A stretch of DNA of 64,000 bases from Halictus rubicundus (lineage: Eukaryota; Arthropoda; Insecta; Hymenoptera; Halictidae): contig NC_135156.1 of assembly GCF_050948215.1 (NCBI RefSeq), forward strand, positions 16,181,257 to 16,245,256. Reading direction: 5' to 3'. The notes below the pieces were generated by a model that had not been told where the DNA came from, did not search any database, and was given only the letters and a program-made list of their open reading frames with translations. Position 1 is the stretch's first letter. Every line of letters starts with the position of its first letter. The translations under genes were made by a program, and so were the position numbers. Shown here in pieces: positions 35,322-46,789 of the stretch.

Positions 35322-35692
35322 TTTCGGAAACTTTCAGTGACGTATTCGCGACATTTTTCCGATGAAAACGAGCCCAAGCACGACACAGTTCCGATTGTAT
35401 TTGCTCGTTTAATCCACGGTTTAGTAGAACCTCTATTATCCGAACTGATATTATCTGAAATTCTGTTTCGCGTATAACACGATTTACCGCACGAGTCGGT
35501 GAGGATTTAATCTGGAATTGCAGCTAGGTAACTGTTCCATTATCTGTACGTTCTACAGGCTAGTTCGGATACCAGAGGTTCCATTATGTCGCGTATTAAA
35601 CCGGCAAATCTGCTCCGAACTGTGCCATGTTTGGACTCATTTTGATCGGAAAAATGCCCGGAATGTGTTGCTGAAGGTTTCATGAAGGAATC
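35322..35692. mobile_element. Foldback MITE, copy with both arms
   Basis: The left arm at about 35322-35462 (GACATTTTTCCGATGAAAAC, GCTCGTTTAATCCACG, TAGAACCTCTATTATCCGAA) is inverted against the right arm at about 35556-35692 (TAGTTCGGATACCAGAGG, GTATTAAACCGGCAAA, TTTGGACTCATTTTGATCGG). The arms are about 135-140 bp and the centre about 95 bp. It is the same family as at 1.4 and 38.4 kb. Confidence 0.72.
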
Positions 35693-36438
35693 GTTGGAGA
35701 TAAAGATGTGTCGTTTTGCGTGTACGCGCAAGAGTGAAATGTAAGAGGATGTCGTTGGCAACGCGAAACGGACTGTCGAATCGCGTGGGCGAATACTCGC
35801 TCGATCGTAGGTATCGTTTGCCAGCGACGACAAGGGAACCGGTACCGGTTTTCTGTCGCGCAAAAAGACAATACTGCGACCTTAGCGGATATGGTCAGAC
35901 CAGGTATTCCTCGAGGATGCCCGGTCACGCGGCTCTTTCCTCGACGATGCCCCTGTCTCTCTTTTTCCGGCGTCGAAAGCCACTTTGCGCCGTGTTCTTC
36001 AGCCCTTTGTCTCTCATTCCGAAACATCTGAGCTCCGCGGCCTAGGCTTCTGAGCTTCTTGCGAGACGTTTCCGCCTTGCTTCTCTTATATTCTAAGAAG
36101 ACTCACCACTGAGGAAATGGTCCGTACTCTGCGGGATAACCTAATCGAAACTATCCCAAAAATTAGTTGAGCTATTCTCGCAACGTGCTGGAGGATAGTA
36201 AAATTAATTTTATGCGCTCGAAGTCTATGCCTCTCCTCTGCTAAATTGTCCTAATATTTCCCAAAGTAGGGACGTTGCATTTAATGTAAAAATTTTACTA
36301 GAGGAAAACAGCGAAGCAAATACCGCCGGCGAGCGTATAGAACGCGTTTTTGCATGATCCCGAAAAAAAAATCAATTTTTCGAGCCAGTTAAGCGAATCA
36401 CCAAGCGACTACAATGGCGTTCCCTGTCTCGTTTCAGA

Positions 36439-36447
36439 ATGCAGTAA
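36439..36447 (+). other. Two-codon upstream ORF before the TBCEL start
   Basis: ATG CAG TAA ends two bases before the TBCEL ATG at 36450, in another frame. It is present in the mRNA only if the exon begins at or before 36438. The arrangement could favour reinitiation at 36450. Confidence 0.4.
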
Positions 36448-36449
36448 CG

Positions 36450-39400
36450 ATGCCGTCGTTGTTGGAAGCGCTGGAGCTGAAGTACGGTAGTTCAACGACC
36501 GACTGTTCGCTGACCGACGAAGAGACAGAGTCCAGCTCTCCGAAGGCCGCCCTCTCTGTCAGCATCTTCATCCCGAAGAAGTCCCCGCGGCACACGGTGC
36601 CGGCGCTGCTGGTTCTTCAGGACTGCGACATCGAGTCGGCCGGCAACGACGACGAGAAACTGCGCAGCAAGTGCAAGAACGTCGAGGAGCTCGACCTGGC
36701 GCAGAACAAGCTCTCGCAATGGACGGAGGTGTTCGGGATCCTGCAGCACATGCCTAAGATCAAGTTCGTCAATCTGAGCTTCAACTGTCTGGCGGAGGTG
36801 CTCGAGGTCAAGCACGGCAGCTACGACCTGCTGAAGAACCTGGTCCTGAATGGCACCAGGGTGTCCTGGTCGACGGTACAAGGTCTCATACGTCTCCTAC
36901 GGAACCTGGAGGAGCTACACCTGTCCCTGAACGAGTACAAGACCGTGGACATCGAGTACCAGAAGCCGGAGAATGGGAACCCTTCGGTGAAGAAGCTACA
37001 CTTCACCGGGAACCCCATAGAGGTCTGGAACGAGATCTCCAAGCTGGGATACGTATTCCCGAATCTGGAGAGCTTGGTCCTTGCAGAGTGTCCTCTCAGA
37101 TCGCTAGCTTTGACCGATAACAGGAACTCGAACGACGAGGAGACCACTAATTGTCAGAAGAAGGAGCAGGAGAGTCTCTGCCAGGATAACGAGAACATGA
37201 ACAATCTGGGGGTCGACGAGAACGGGTCTGTTGATGGGAAAGGGAACAGGATATACGCCGAGGGCAAGGTTAATTATGACAGGTCCGAGTCTGAGTCGGA
37301 ATCCAGCGGGACTACCATCAAGTCCTCCCACGATCCCTTCAGGAAGCTACGGTTCTTGAACGTGAACGGTACCTTGCTGGCCACCTGGGACGACGTCGAG
37401 AGGCTCGCCAGGTTCCCTGTCCTGAAGTCCCTGAGGATCCAGGGATGTCCTCTTTTCGAGGTGAAGCAGTTCTCCCTTCTGAAACCTCCAGTCAGTCGCA
37501 AAAGCGATGGCACACACTTGAAATCGGAATAACCTTTTTATAAACGGGCTAATGATCGAAACACATTTTTTAAACTTCATCCGGTGAACTAATCTAGCTC
37601 GGCAGAAATACTGAAGTCGTTTGGTCCATTTATGAAAAAGTTATTCCGATTTAAAGCGTGTGCCATCAATTATGAGGCTGACTATACCTTTGAATCTTTT
37701 TCTTGCGGTCTTTCTTTACTTTCATCATTCGTTACGATTGTCAAGAAGAATGAAAAATTGTGTTGCTTTGCTGTCTAGATTAGAACTTATTTCGTTTAGA
37801 ACTGTACAGGTTCAATGATGAAACTAATTTGAATTTTCTTGCTGTTATGGTGAACATCCGGCTTCGAAGGTGAACGTAAGAACAGTGCGAAGTTGCCAAT
37901 TGGTTTTTCAGAGTCCTCGAGAGTACACAGAGCACGAGAGGCGGCAGCTGTTGATAGCGAGACTGCCGAACGTCGAGACATTGAACGGCGGCGGTGTGAT
38001 ATCGTCTCAGGAACGCGAGGACGCCGAGAGGGCCTTCATCCGCTACTACATGGACAAACCGGAAGCGGACAGGCCTGAAAGGTGCGGCGAAACTCGGTTT
38101 TCAATCGTTCGTCCCTCGATTTAGATCCGTTGGCGTCTGGTTCCCGTCTCTCCGTTTTTAATCAACACGCTGCTCTACTAATTCGTAGTTGCTCTATTCT
38201 TGATCGTATCAACACCTTTCGCAAGCCATCTCGAGGATCGGCCGCCACGTGCACGCTCTTCAAGGATTCTTGGATCTATTAGGAAAATTTCGAAACCGAA
38301 AATTCACTTATATCGTGCACAGACGCTGTACCTCGGTCTTTTGTGCGTTGGCGTCGAACGTACAACAATTTATGAAACTGAAAAAACATTTATTTATGAA
38401 ACTTCCACTAAGACATTCGCGACATTTTTCTGATTGAAACGACACCCAACACGACACAGTTCGGACCATGATTGCTCGTTTAATCCACGATATTGTAGAA
38501 CCTCGATTATGCGAACTAATCCGTGAAAGACGAGTGTCTTCGATCGAACGCGCAAATACGCTTCGAACTATGTCGTGTTTGGACTCGTTTTAATCAGAAA
38601 AATGCCACGAATATGTTGCTCGAAGTCCCACAAAGAAATAACAAAAAGAAGAAAGTTTTGTCAACTAAATATTTTTAGAAAATGGGAGATATTTTTCCAA
38701 GCTCAAGACCAAAGTGTTTCGTATAGAAAAATGGATCTTAATAACTTGCCGGAACAATATCACTAACAATTTGAGTTGCTGGCAACCAGATAGAGACCGC
38801 CGCCATTGTTCCGGCGCGTGCGAGTTCAAATCCTTGAATGGCGCGTTTGTGCCCGTCGAATTTGGCCAAAGTACAAGGGGCTAATTTGGTCGGGAATTAA
38901 CTGCCGTATTCCTCTTGGTCTCTCCGCATTCATCGTTTCTATTCTAGTCGAGAACCAGAAACCATAAAGCTATTCTAGTTTCACGGGCGTCGTTGTCGCC
39001 GCTACGTCCGAACCCCAACTTGACCCTGTTCTTCCGTTTTCAGGTACTCGGAGCTGGTGGCTATTCATGGCAAGCTGGACCCGCTGGTACACGTTGACCT
39101 GACGCCGGAGAAGAGGGTCAAGGTCACGTTCACATACGGCGACCTGGTCGAGGTAAATCCACCTTTTCCGAAACCGATAACCGGCCACCATAGTCGACAC
39201 GTTCACTGCCGAATATCGGCAGGGAAAATTCAAAATCTAATTTTATGCCTAATCCAACAAGTGCACTACCAACATTTCGTTTTGTTTTATTAAACGCGCC
39301 GTACTTCTTTCATGTTTAAATGAACCGTGAGACTGTGGATGTCGTGTCTATTTCGTAAAATCCACGGTCTAGTGATAGTGCGTGTCCAAAATGGCGATGA

Positions 39401-40496
39401 ACGTATTGAATTCAACTTTGTCGCGTAGCTGACCCAATCCGTTGCTACTGAAAAAGCTCGTAGGCGATTCACGGCTCCCCATAGGCCCGACACGCTAGTA
39501 GACACATGTTAAACACCGATGGGAAATTGTAGGTACGGTCCGTGGACGTGTACAGGACGGTTTTCGAGCTGAAAACCAAGCTGGAGACGATGGTGAAAAT
39601 CCCAGCGAACCGGATGCGACTGTTCTACGTGGACCAGGTGAGCGGCCCCGTGCGACGTTACTTTATCTGTTGTTTCTTCTGTTTTACAGAACGTTTGGTT
39701 CCTCGAGAGTCCCCTAAAAAAGCACGAAATCACGATATAGAAAAAACCCAACACACACACCCCTCCCATCGCATTCTCACGAATCTCGGCGAAAATTTTG
39801 CACGATTTGCGAACACGTGAGCCACGAGGTAAATTAAATGACGGAGTTTTTGCGACCCTTCGGCTGGCGTACCGAATTCTCTTTTTTTTTTTCCTTTTTT
39901 CTGTTGTACGAACGGTACGAGAACTTTGTGCGTGTGTGTGTGCGTGTGCACGGGGTGCCCTGTGTGTGTGTACGCAGTCTTTGAAATTGCTCGGGATACA
40001 AGAAAGCATTAGGTTATTCAAATTCTGGCGTTTTTATTGAGATTGCAAGACGTTGAAGAGACAAGTCGCCATATTGAAGTCGCCATATTGAAGACATTAA
40101 GATTGTGAATTTATCTAGGTCTTTAAAATTGCTACCAAGTAATTCTAAAGGGTTAAATTAACGTTGTAAAAAAATCTTCATCCTCTCAAAGAGTATTTCT
40201 TACAACACCACAAAATTCCCAGAAAAAGTCTTTCTTGTATCTCGAGCAGATTGGAAGACAATGAACGGCGCGCGCTCACACCGGACACCTTGCGAGTATA
40301 GTCATCTTCATTGTTTTCTAACGACTCCGATCCCTGCGTCCAGGTTATGAAGGCGCAGTACGGCCCTGAAGAGATGCTCTACCCGAACAAGCAGCTGTAC
40401 CGGTACAACATCCGGAACGGTGACGAGATCATCATCGACAGCAAGCTGAACCGCTGCGTTTCAGCGTCTTCAGGGACTCCGTCGATACGTTCCTGA
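36450..40496 (+). CDS. TBCEL: Tubulin-specific chaperone cofactor E-like protein (TBCEL, mulet), 5 coding exons
   Basis: Splice model: 36450-37460, 37912-38081, 39044-39152, 39533-39637, 40344-40496; 1548 nt, 515 aa, all GT-AG with consistent phases. Residues about 45-330 form leucine-rich repeats (VEELDLAQNKLSQW, IKFVNLSFNCL, LEELHLSLNEY, VKKLHFTGNPIEVW, LESLVLAECPL, LRFLNVNGTLLATWDDVERL). Exon 2 holds the LRR cap (EHERRQLLIARLPNVETLNG, FIRYYMDKP). The C-terminus from about residue 415 is a ubiquitin-like domain (RMRLFYVDQ, GPEEMLYPNKQLYRYNIRNG). The family resembles tubulin cofactor E without the CAP-Gly domain and acts on tubulin stability in the cytosol; the Drosophila orthologue is mulet. 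An acidic Asn/Glu/Ser-rich insert (about 222-295) lengthens it beyond the roughly 424-aa vertebrate protein. An acceptor at 36437 and an in-frame ATG at 36414 in the presumed intron leave the extreme N-terminus uncertain. Confidence 0.9.
38390..38660. mobile_element. Foldback MITE, copy inside TBCEL intron 2
   Basis: The left arm from about 38395 (GCGACATTTTTCTGATTGAA, CGACACAGTTCGGACC, GTTTAATCCACGATATTGTA) is inverted against a shortened right arm to about 38650 (GAACTATGTCGTGTTTGG, TTTTAATCAGAAAAATGCC, CACAAAGAAATAAC). The inner end of the right arm is missing. The element lies in the intron between 38081 and 39044. Confidence 0.7.
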
Positions 40497-40613
40497 AGAA
40501 GGTTCGCCAGCGAGTCGTCGGACGACGCGAAACTCACCTGACGATCGTCAGGGTCCGATCTCCAGTAACGAGCTGACGACCCGAAGAAAGAGAGTGGAAG
40601 AGAAAGAACCTGA

Positions 40614-40625
40614 AGAGAGAGAGTG

Positions 40626-40657
<32 letters not shown>

Positions 40658-40659
40658 CG
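40614..40659 (+). repeat. (GA)n microsatellite in the TBCEL 3' region
   Basis: GAGAGA tract about 120 bases after the stop codon, probably within the 3' untranslated region. Confidence 0.9.
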
Positions 40660-40958
40660 GCCGCCTCGATCGGCGAAGATCCTTTTTATATATGCATTCT
40701 CCGAGTAAAATTGTTTTTCTAGCGACACTTGTGTATTCATCGTCGATTCTTCAGGGTTTCGAGAGGTCGAAAGGAACCGATCGATTCAACTTAGGTACAT
40801 CGTTTGGCCCACGTTTGATACTCGAAGTAGATCGTTCGCGGGTGGGGGGCGCTAAGAACATTTTCATTTTTACACGAGACTTGCTGACGGATCAGCGACC
40901 CTGCCGCGAAGCTTCGCAATAATCGTTAGCGTAGATTACAGCAGCCTATCAGAGAAAA

Positions 40959-40964
40959 AATAAA
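40959..40964 (+). terminator. Candidate polyadenylation signal of TBCEL
   Basis: An AATAAA lies 463 bases after the TBCEL stop. No stronger candidate was noticed between them. Position only. Confidence 0.4.
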
Positions 40965-43900
40965 TCAGTAAAGTACTTAGTCGAAGTAGTACTCCGCTCG
41001 CGGATTCCTTCCTGAGTGCCGTGGGAACCCGATAAGTAGCCGCCGGGGAACTCCTACTGCGTTGGTGTCGCATGATTCTCTGTTGAAACATTGCTTACAA
41101 TTTTTTGATAAAATCATCTTGGTGAAAATAAGGCTCTTACGGTGTTTAGAGGACTATAGCACAGTGATTATTTCTTTGTGAAAAAAGAATCTCCGAAGGT
41201 TTGAAGGTGAAGCTTGAAGGTCAAATCTTTTAAATTATAAATCATCTTCTACTATGAATCGTTCTACGCATTAAAGTATTAAGACAGAAAGCTAACAAAC
41301 AATGTTGTTACACAAAATATGATATATTTTAAAACATTTCATGAACTATTGCTTTAAATAAGCAGGAAACAGGAAGACAGAAAGAGTGATAACCAATTTA
41401 AAAATACAAGGAATTTCATTCGAATACAATTGACCTTGAAGCCCGCTAAAATCCTGCAACGGAAAGAATAAATAAGCACTGCCACGCTATAGTCCCTTCG
41501 ATACCCTACAACTTTTGTGAAAAAACTTTTCTTGTACCTCTGAAAGTAACGGAGGTATTCGATGAAACCTAGTGGCAGCCAGTAAAGCGGTGGGCGGGGC
41601 GAATCACGTGACTGTCTCGACGCAGCCCCCAGCGCGTGTGCTTATCGAGCGTCCACCGGGTTAGCCGGCATCCTTTGGGCCGTCACAGTTAATACTTTGC
41701 TACTGTACAGTGAAGCAAAATACCTTAGCCGTTGACAAGCGTCTCGATGGAAGAGAAGATATCAAAATTCATCGTAGACCTTGTTGACCTAGAGACGAAT
41801 GAACAGTGAGAGTGCGAGTTGGTCAAGAATTCGACCGTCGGATCACGGACACCCGGGCGGACTTCTAGTGTTGCGTGCTGGATGTTGAGTAGTGAGATGT
41901 TGACTCCAGTTTGTTGATGTTCTGTAACGATTAAGAGGACTCTGTCGAAAGGCGAGCGAGTCGCGAGTTTTTAAGAAAAAGAGAAAGCAAAAGAGAAAGA
42001 GAAAGAGTGAACTATTTTTGTAGACCGCAGCCGTCTTCGGGGCAGTTCGCCGAAGACCGATGGCTGGGCGTTGATGAAAAGTGTACACGGTATACCGCTT
42101 TGTATCGTTCACACGCGAATACACCGAATCTTTCGTTTGTCCTCGAGGTCTGCTCTCGCGCTGGGTGAAATTGCCGAAGAAGCGAGAATGATCGAATTTT
42201 TTTTAAACGATGTCGTCCAGCGTGGGACGAGTCCCGGTACCATCGAACAGTTTCGGTCGCAATCTCATGCATTTTCGGTGTGTACTTAAGCTCCGAGACA
42301 ATCGGTCACGATGAATCGGTTGCCGACGACACGGTGTACCGCCTACTTTCTATACTTCTTAGCCGATAATTTACAGCCGTCTTTCACTTCGTGGTGTATA
42401 TGTTGTTTTTCTTTGGGATTCGGAGAGTGTGCAGAACCAGTTTCTCGACGATGCCATGGCCGGTCGTTAGCGAAGACACTAGGACGAAGAACGGCAACGT
42501 GTTGTCGCGTGTTCCGCGAGACGAGAAGCAGACAGGGGGACCTTGAAGAGTCACTTAGTGCCTGCCTTTTACTAGCATAAACTCGGATACATCTAACACT
42601 GCCCTTGTAAATACCATTGAAACGGAACTTATCGGATCCGTAATGCGACGCAACTTTGTCGACTCTTCGGGTGCGTCGGTTCTGACCTTGGAATATTCAT
42701 TGATCATGGATCTCGTGGATCTAATTGTTACGATTTGCGGAAATCATTGTTCTCGTACGATCCTCAGAGGCAGTAGCACCGAATGATCCTGGGTTCATTG
42801 CGATTTCACTTTTACTGAACGCTATAACATGTTCATTACGAGTAGCTGATTGTTATGCATTCATGATAAAAATTGGTTGGGTGAAATTTGTATATTTTCA
42901 GTGAAGATATTGTTTTTGGTAAAAATGTTCTAACTAGACTGTGAGTTTGTGTGCAAAGTAAAAATTGTTTGTATTGATTGCAAGATGCAGGGGCTACGTA
43001 GACATCTCTTTCTTTTCTTTGCTTCAATATATTGCTATAGCTATCGCAAAATATCAAAATCAATGTTCATCTCAACGAAATAGGTTCGCTAATATGTAAA
43101 AAGAAATGAAGCATCTGGATCTGAATGGATCTAGCTATAGCCACCATGAAATTGTCAAAAGCATCCCCTAACGAGGGTGAAGCAAATTCACTCTTCAACG
43201 GAAAGAGAAAAAAACGAAACAATGTCAAGGTCAGCGTTGGTCTCGAGGAATTAGGTACATAAATCTGTAAAAGAGAATGTTCTTACTTAATCCTCGGATG
43301 GCAACAGTTGGGTGCATTTGGTTCTATCAAAATTGTAATTGTTTAGTGGCCAATTTAAACTTCTGTCTGTTGACATTAAGGATAGAAGAATAGTTAATAT
43401 CTATTGACCTCAAAGGAGTAGGTTCAAAAATATTTAATGGATGTAGGACATTACAAGGGCGAAGAGTGAAACAAATACACCCTCGAAAACAAACACAAAG
43501 AGGCCAAAGTCTCGCAGTGTCTAAACAAATAACGAGGGTAAATTTTCACTCTGAGGAACACACGAGGACAAAACCGCCTAAAATTTCGAATATTCAAGGT
43601 CCAAGAATAAAGCGATTGGTTGTTCAAGGGTTGGAAGAGTCGGCCGAGACGTGTTCCTCGAAAAATCGCACGCTGCATCGCGACCGTTGTTGGCGTCGGA
43701 TCTCAAGGTCTGTTTGATCGATGCATCCGCTAAACAACCCTGAGATCCCGCGACCAGTGTCTATATGTGTCTAGTCTCGGAAAAGGACCTCTGCATCATT
43801 CTGATTTTATATAATAACGATCCTTTTTTGTGCTGGCGCAAACGTGTACGTACTAACGAAATAAAAATCTTTATATGACACTCCTTGTACGTGTGTGTGC

Positions 43901-44291
43901 GTGTGTGTGCGTTCGCAAGCTCCTTCCGGTTCACCAAAACGAATCGACGTCGATCAAGCCTAAATAATAAAGGTCAAGCGATTGGTCGCCCTTGGTTGGA
44001 TGCATATTATTTCGCAACTGGTTGCACGGGGCTGGTCTTTCCGCGAGGATGGCCGAGCTAGCATCGATCGCGACGGCCGGCGTCGCGACGCCCTTAAGGG
44101 AGTCGTCTCTCGGATTGGCCGAGGCTGTGGAATTTTTATTATTCAGGTCGACAGCGAAATCTCCGAGCTGAATCACGAATCTACCGTGGACCGTTAAAAA
44201 ACGAGCAAATTTAAATTGCCTACAAACGCCAACCGCGTTTATACTCCCTGATTTATGTCTCTAAAATCGCACAGGGTGCTCGGAGAACTAG

Positions 44292-44735
44292 CTCCACCCC
44301 TGAAACAGCGGCGAACACCTGAGCCCTGTCACCCCGTGCCTCGATGCACCCCCTGTCATTGTACATTTTCTGACGAAACAATTTTCTTGTGCAGCCCAAA
44401 ACGCAACCAAGACGAAACGATCAAAAATGATGAATATCTCCACCCCTGAAACAGCTGCGAGCACCCAAACTTCGTGGCCCCGTGCAATGCAATGCGCCCC
44501 CTGATCGTTGCAAACTTGTTGACAAAACAATTTTCTTTTACAGCTGCAACGAACAGAAACGACCACGGGAGATGGAACACTATAGCTCCACCCCTGAAAC
44601 AGGTGCGAACACCTGAGGCCCGTCGCCCCACGCCTCGATGCACCCCCTATTATTATAAATTTGCTTACAGCACAATTTTCTGGTGCAGCCGAAAGCGCAA
44701 AGAAGACAAAAGAAGATCACAGAAGATCTCTCCAA
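44292..44735. repeat. 147-bp tandem repeat, three diverged units
   Basis: Units beginning CTCCACCCCTGAAACAG start at 44292, 44438 and 44586. They share GATGCACCCCCT-like and CAATTTTCTTGTGCAGC-like blocks. Reading frames of 64-187 codons cross them on both strands. The repetition and the lack of any domain argue against coding. Confidence 0.85.
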
Positions 44736-45359
44736 TGAAAGAGTCTGTCATTTCTCCCGACCTCGAAGAATATCTAAGTATAGTTAGTGCGGGTTCGTTA
44801 GGCTTTCTCGCAAATCAAAGAGCAAACAGCCCTCCAATCCCATTCGAATCGATCTCGATTCTCCGCACTGCAACTCACCAACGTTCAATCTTTCTAATTG
44901 CAAAACCCACCCCCGACCTACCCCCTAGGTCCTCATCGTCAGTGTCCATTCTCTGTTTTTATTTTTCTTTCTTTTTTTTTCAGCAGCAACGAGGGATCGA
45001 TCGGCGGGACGCCACGTCCACGTCGTTCTCCCGGTAAACAATTAACGAGTGCCGCGAAATTCTGTTCAATTACATGGCACATCATCCGACCCGGAATAAT
45101 AGAGCGGCGCGAGGTGACAGCTCGTTACGGGCCGCCACCTTTTTCCTTTTACCTTTGAAACTTTACGACCGAGTGGGATCGTGACTAATCCCACCCTGGG
45201 GGAGCGTGCGCCCCTACTACCACGCTAAGTCCGCAGGGAAGAACACTGTGCTCGGGGAACCCCGTGTCTTAACACGTTCGCGAATTCTCCTACTTCGTTT
45301 CGTTCGTTCTTTCGCGATTGGCGAACATTATGCTGTGGATACTTTAGAAGAGATTGTTT

Positions 45360-45690
45360 GGCGAACGAGCAACCCCTGATTGGCGAACACCTTGTTGCAG
45401 AATGACGGTGGCAAGTAATTTGGTTGTTTTTATTTGGAACGGTCGTAAAGAGGGTTGAAAATGTTTTTAAGGGAAGATTGGAGATCTTGAAATAGAGGTG
45501 AGATTTTCAGGGGATGATTGAAAGCGATTTTTCCTGGAATGAACAACCCCTGCTCATTAATTACCTTGTTGTACCTTGTGGAGCCTGGTACTTATTTGAT
45601 ACAGAACTGAAGGGTTGAAAATGTTTTTAAGAGAAGATTGAAGATTTTGGGACGGTGACGGAATTTTTAGGGGACGATTGAAGGTTTTCG
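45360..45690. repeat. 165-bp degenerate tandem duplication
   Basis: GAGCAACCCCTGATTGG at about 45377 and GAACAACCCCTGCTCATT at about 45541 begin two related units. Both continue with CACCTTGTTG-like, AGGGTTGAAAATGTTTTTAA and GAAGATTG blocks. Confidence 0.65.
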
Positions 45691-46789
45691 ATTAGGAAGG
45701 AGAATTGTAACAAGGTTAATGGTAGAAAGGTAGAATGGTTTAGGTTGCAGGTGAAATTGTTGTAAGCGTCACGGTCCAGTATATTTTCATTTGTAAACTG
45801 ACAGGGTAAAGAGAATTTAAAGCCTTGTTGTTTCCTTTTTCATTTATTTTAATGTGGATTCACTGCGAGGCTACATTTAAGCACATAAACAACCCTCATT
45901 TTTTAACTGTGTATTTCAGAGTAGAGATGGTAAGTCTAATTTTGTTGAGGCTTTTTGGTATTTCTATAAAACGGTCCTGAAAATATTTTTAATGGAAAGA
46001 TGATGAGAAACAGAGTTGAAACAGGTAGAACAGTGTTTAATAAAAAGAGAATTTAATATTCGAACGACTATAAAAGTTGCAACAGCTAGAAGCAAAGTAA
46101 TGAGGGATATTTGTGTAATTGTTCTCCTAAGGGTTGCAAACTCCGCGACAGGAGTTTTCCGAAGCTGGAAGATTATGCAACGATTAGCGAGAAAGATTCG
46201 ATTAGCAGTTGAATAGAAAGGGGACAGTATTTTGCATTCATTTGCTTGGAAATTCTCGTGGCAGGCACAAGTGGGTCAATAAAGGGGACATTGGATCGAA
46301 TGTGTTCTTTGCGTTATAAATTTCTAATAAAAATACCGTGTCGAACGTAATTAAGAAAATAAATAATCCAGCGTTTCATGGAATAATATATGTATGTATG
46401 TATATAGCCAACGCGGTTTAATATTGACATAAAAAGTATGCATTATGAAACAATTGCGTTCTCGTGTCGTCGGTAACAGGGTCATTCACCTTGGTACAGT
46501 TTACCGAACGTGCGAACCCAGCATGATTAAGGCGACAATACCGTTTTCATTGAGCGGAAGGCATACTGTTTAAAGTATTACGGCTTATGAACACAGAATA
46601 ATGATTTAATAACATTGTCTTTGGATTAAATCTTTTCATCAAGTCTGAGCAAACGTTTTATGAAAATATGTAGCACTTAGAAGTTCTTTTGAATATCGTG
46701 AATGCTAGAACAGAGTAGTTGAAGTAATCGTATGCACCAATTTCCTTATGTAAATTTTAAAAGTGCATTTATCGAGGCTTCGAGTGATT

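Larger units (their letters stand above)
12450..36437. other. 24-kb region with no provable gene between stoned and TBCEL
   Basis: Apart from the candidate first exons at 13.9 and 14.3 kb and the listed repeats, I see no conserved coding exon on either strand. Open frames reach at most about 190 codons, and the longest depend on (GA)n/(CT)n runs. If the 13.9- or 14.3-kb exon belongs to TBCEL, most of this stretch is its first intron. Confidence 0.55.

Noticed and set aside
36414..36449. Upstream in-frame ATG (MAFPVSFQNAVT) as the TBCEL start
   Set aside because: The codons between 36414 and 36437 look like a pyrimidine tract ending in TTTCAG, i.e. intron. Kept only as a possibility for an unspliced transcript.
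37461..37532. C-terminal extension of TBCEL exon 1 (VKQFSLLKPP...)
   Set aside because: It begins at a donor (GAG|GTGAAG). The family continues instead with SPREYTEHERRQLL at 37912, in phase, so the extension is intron read-through.
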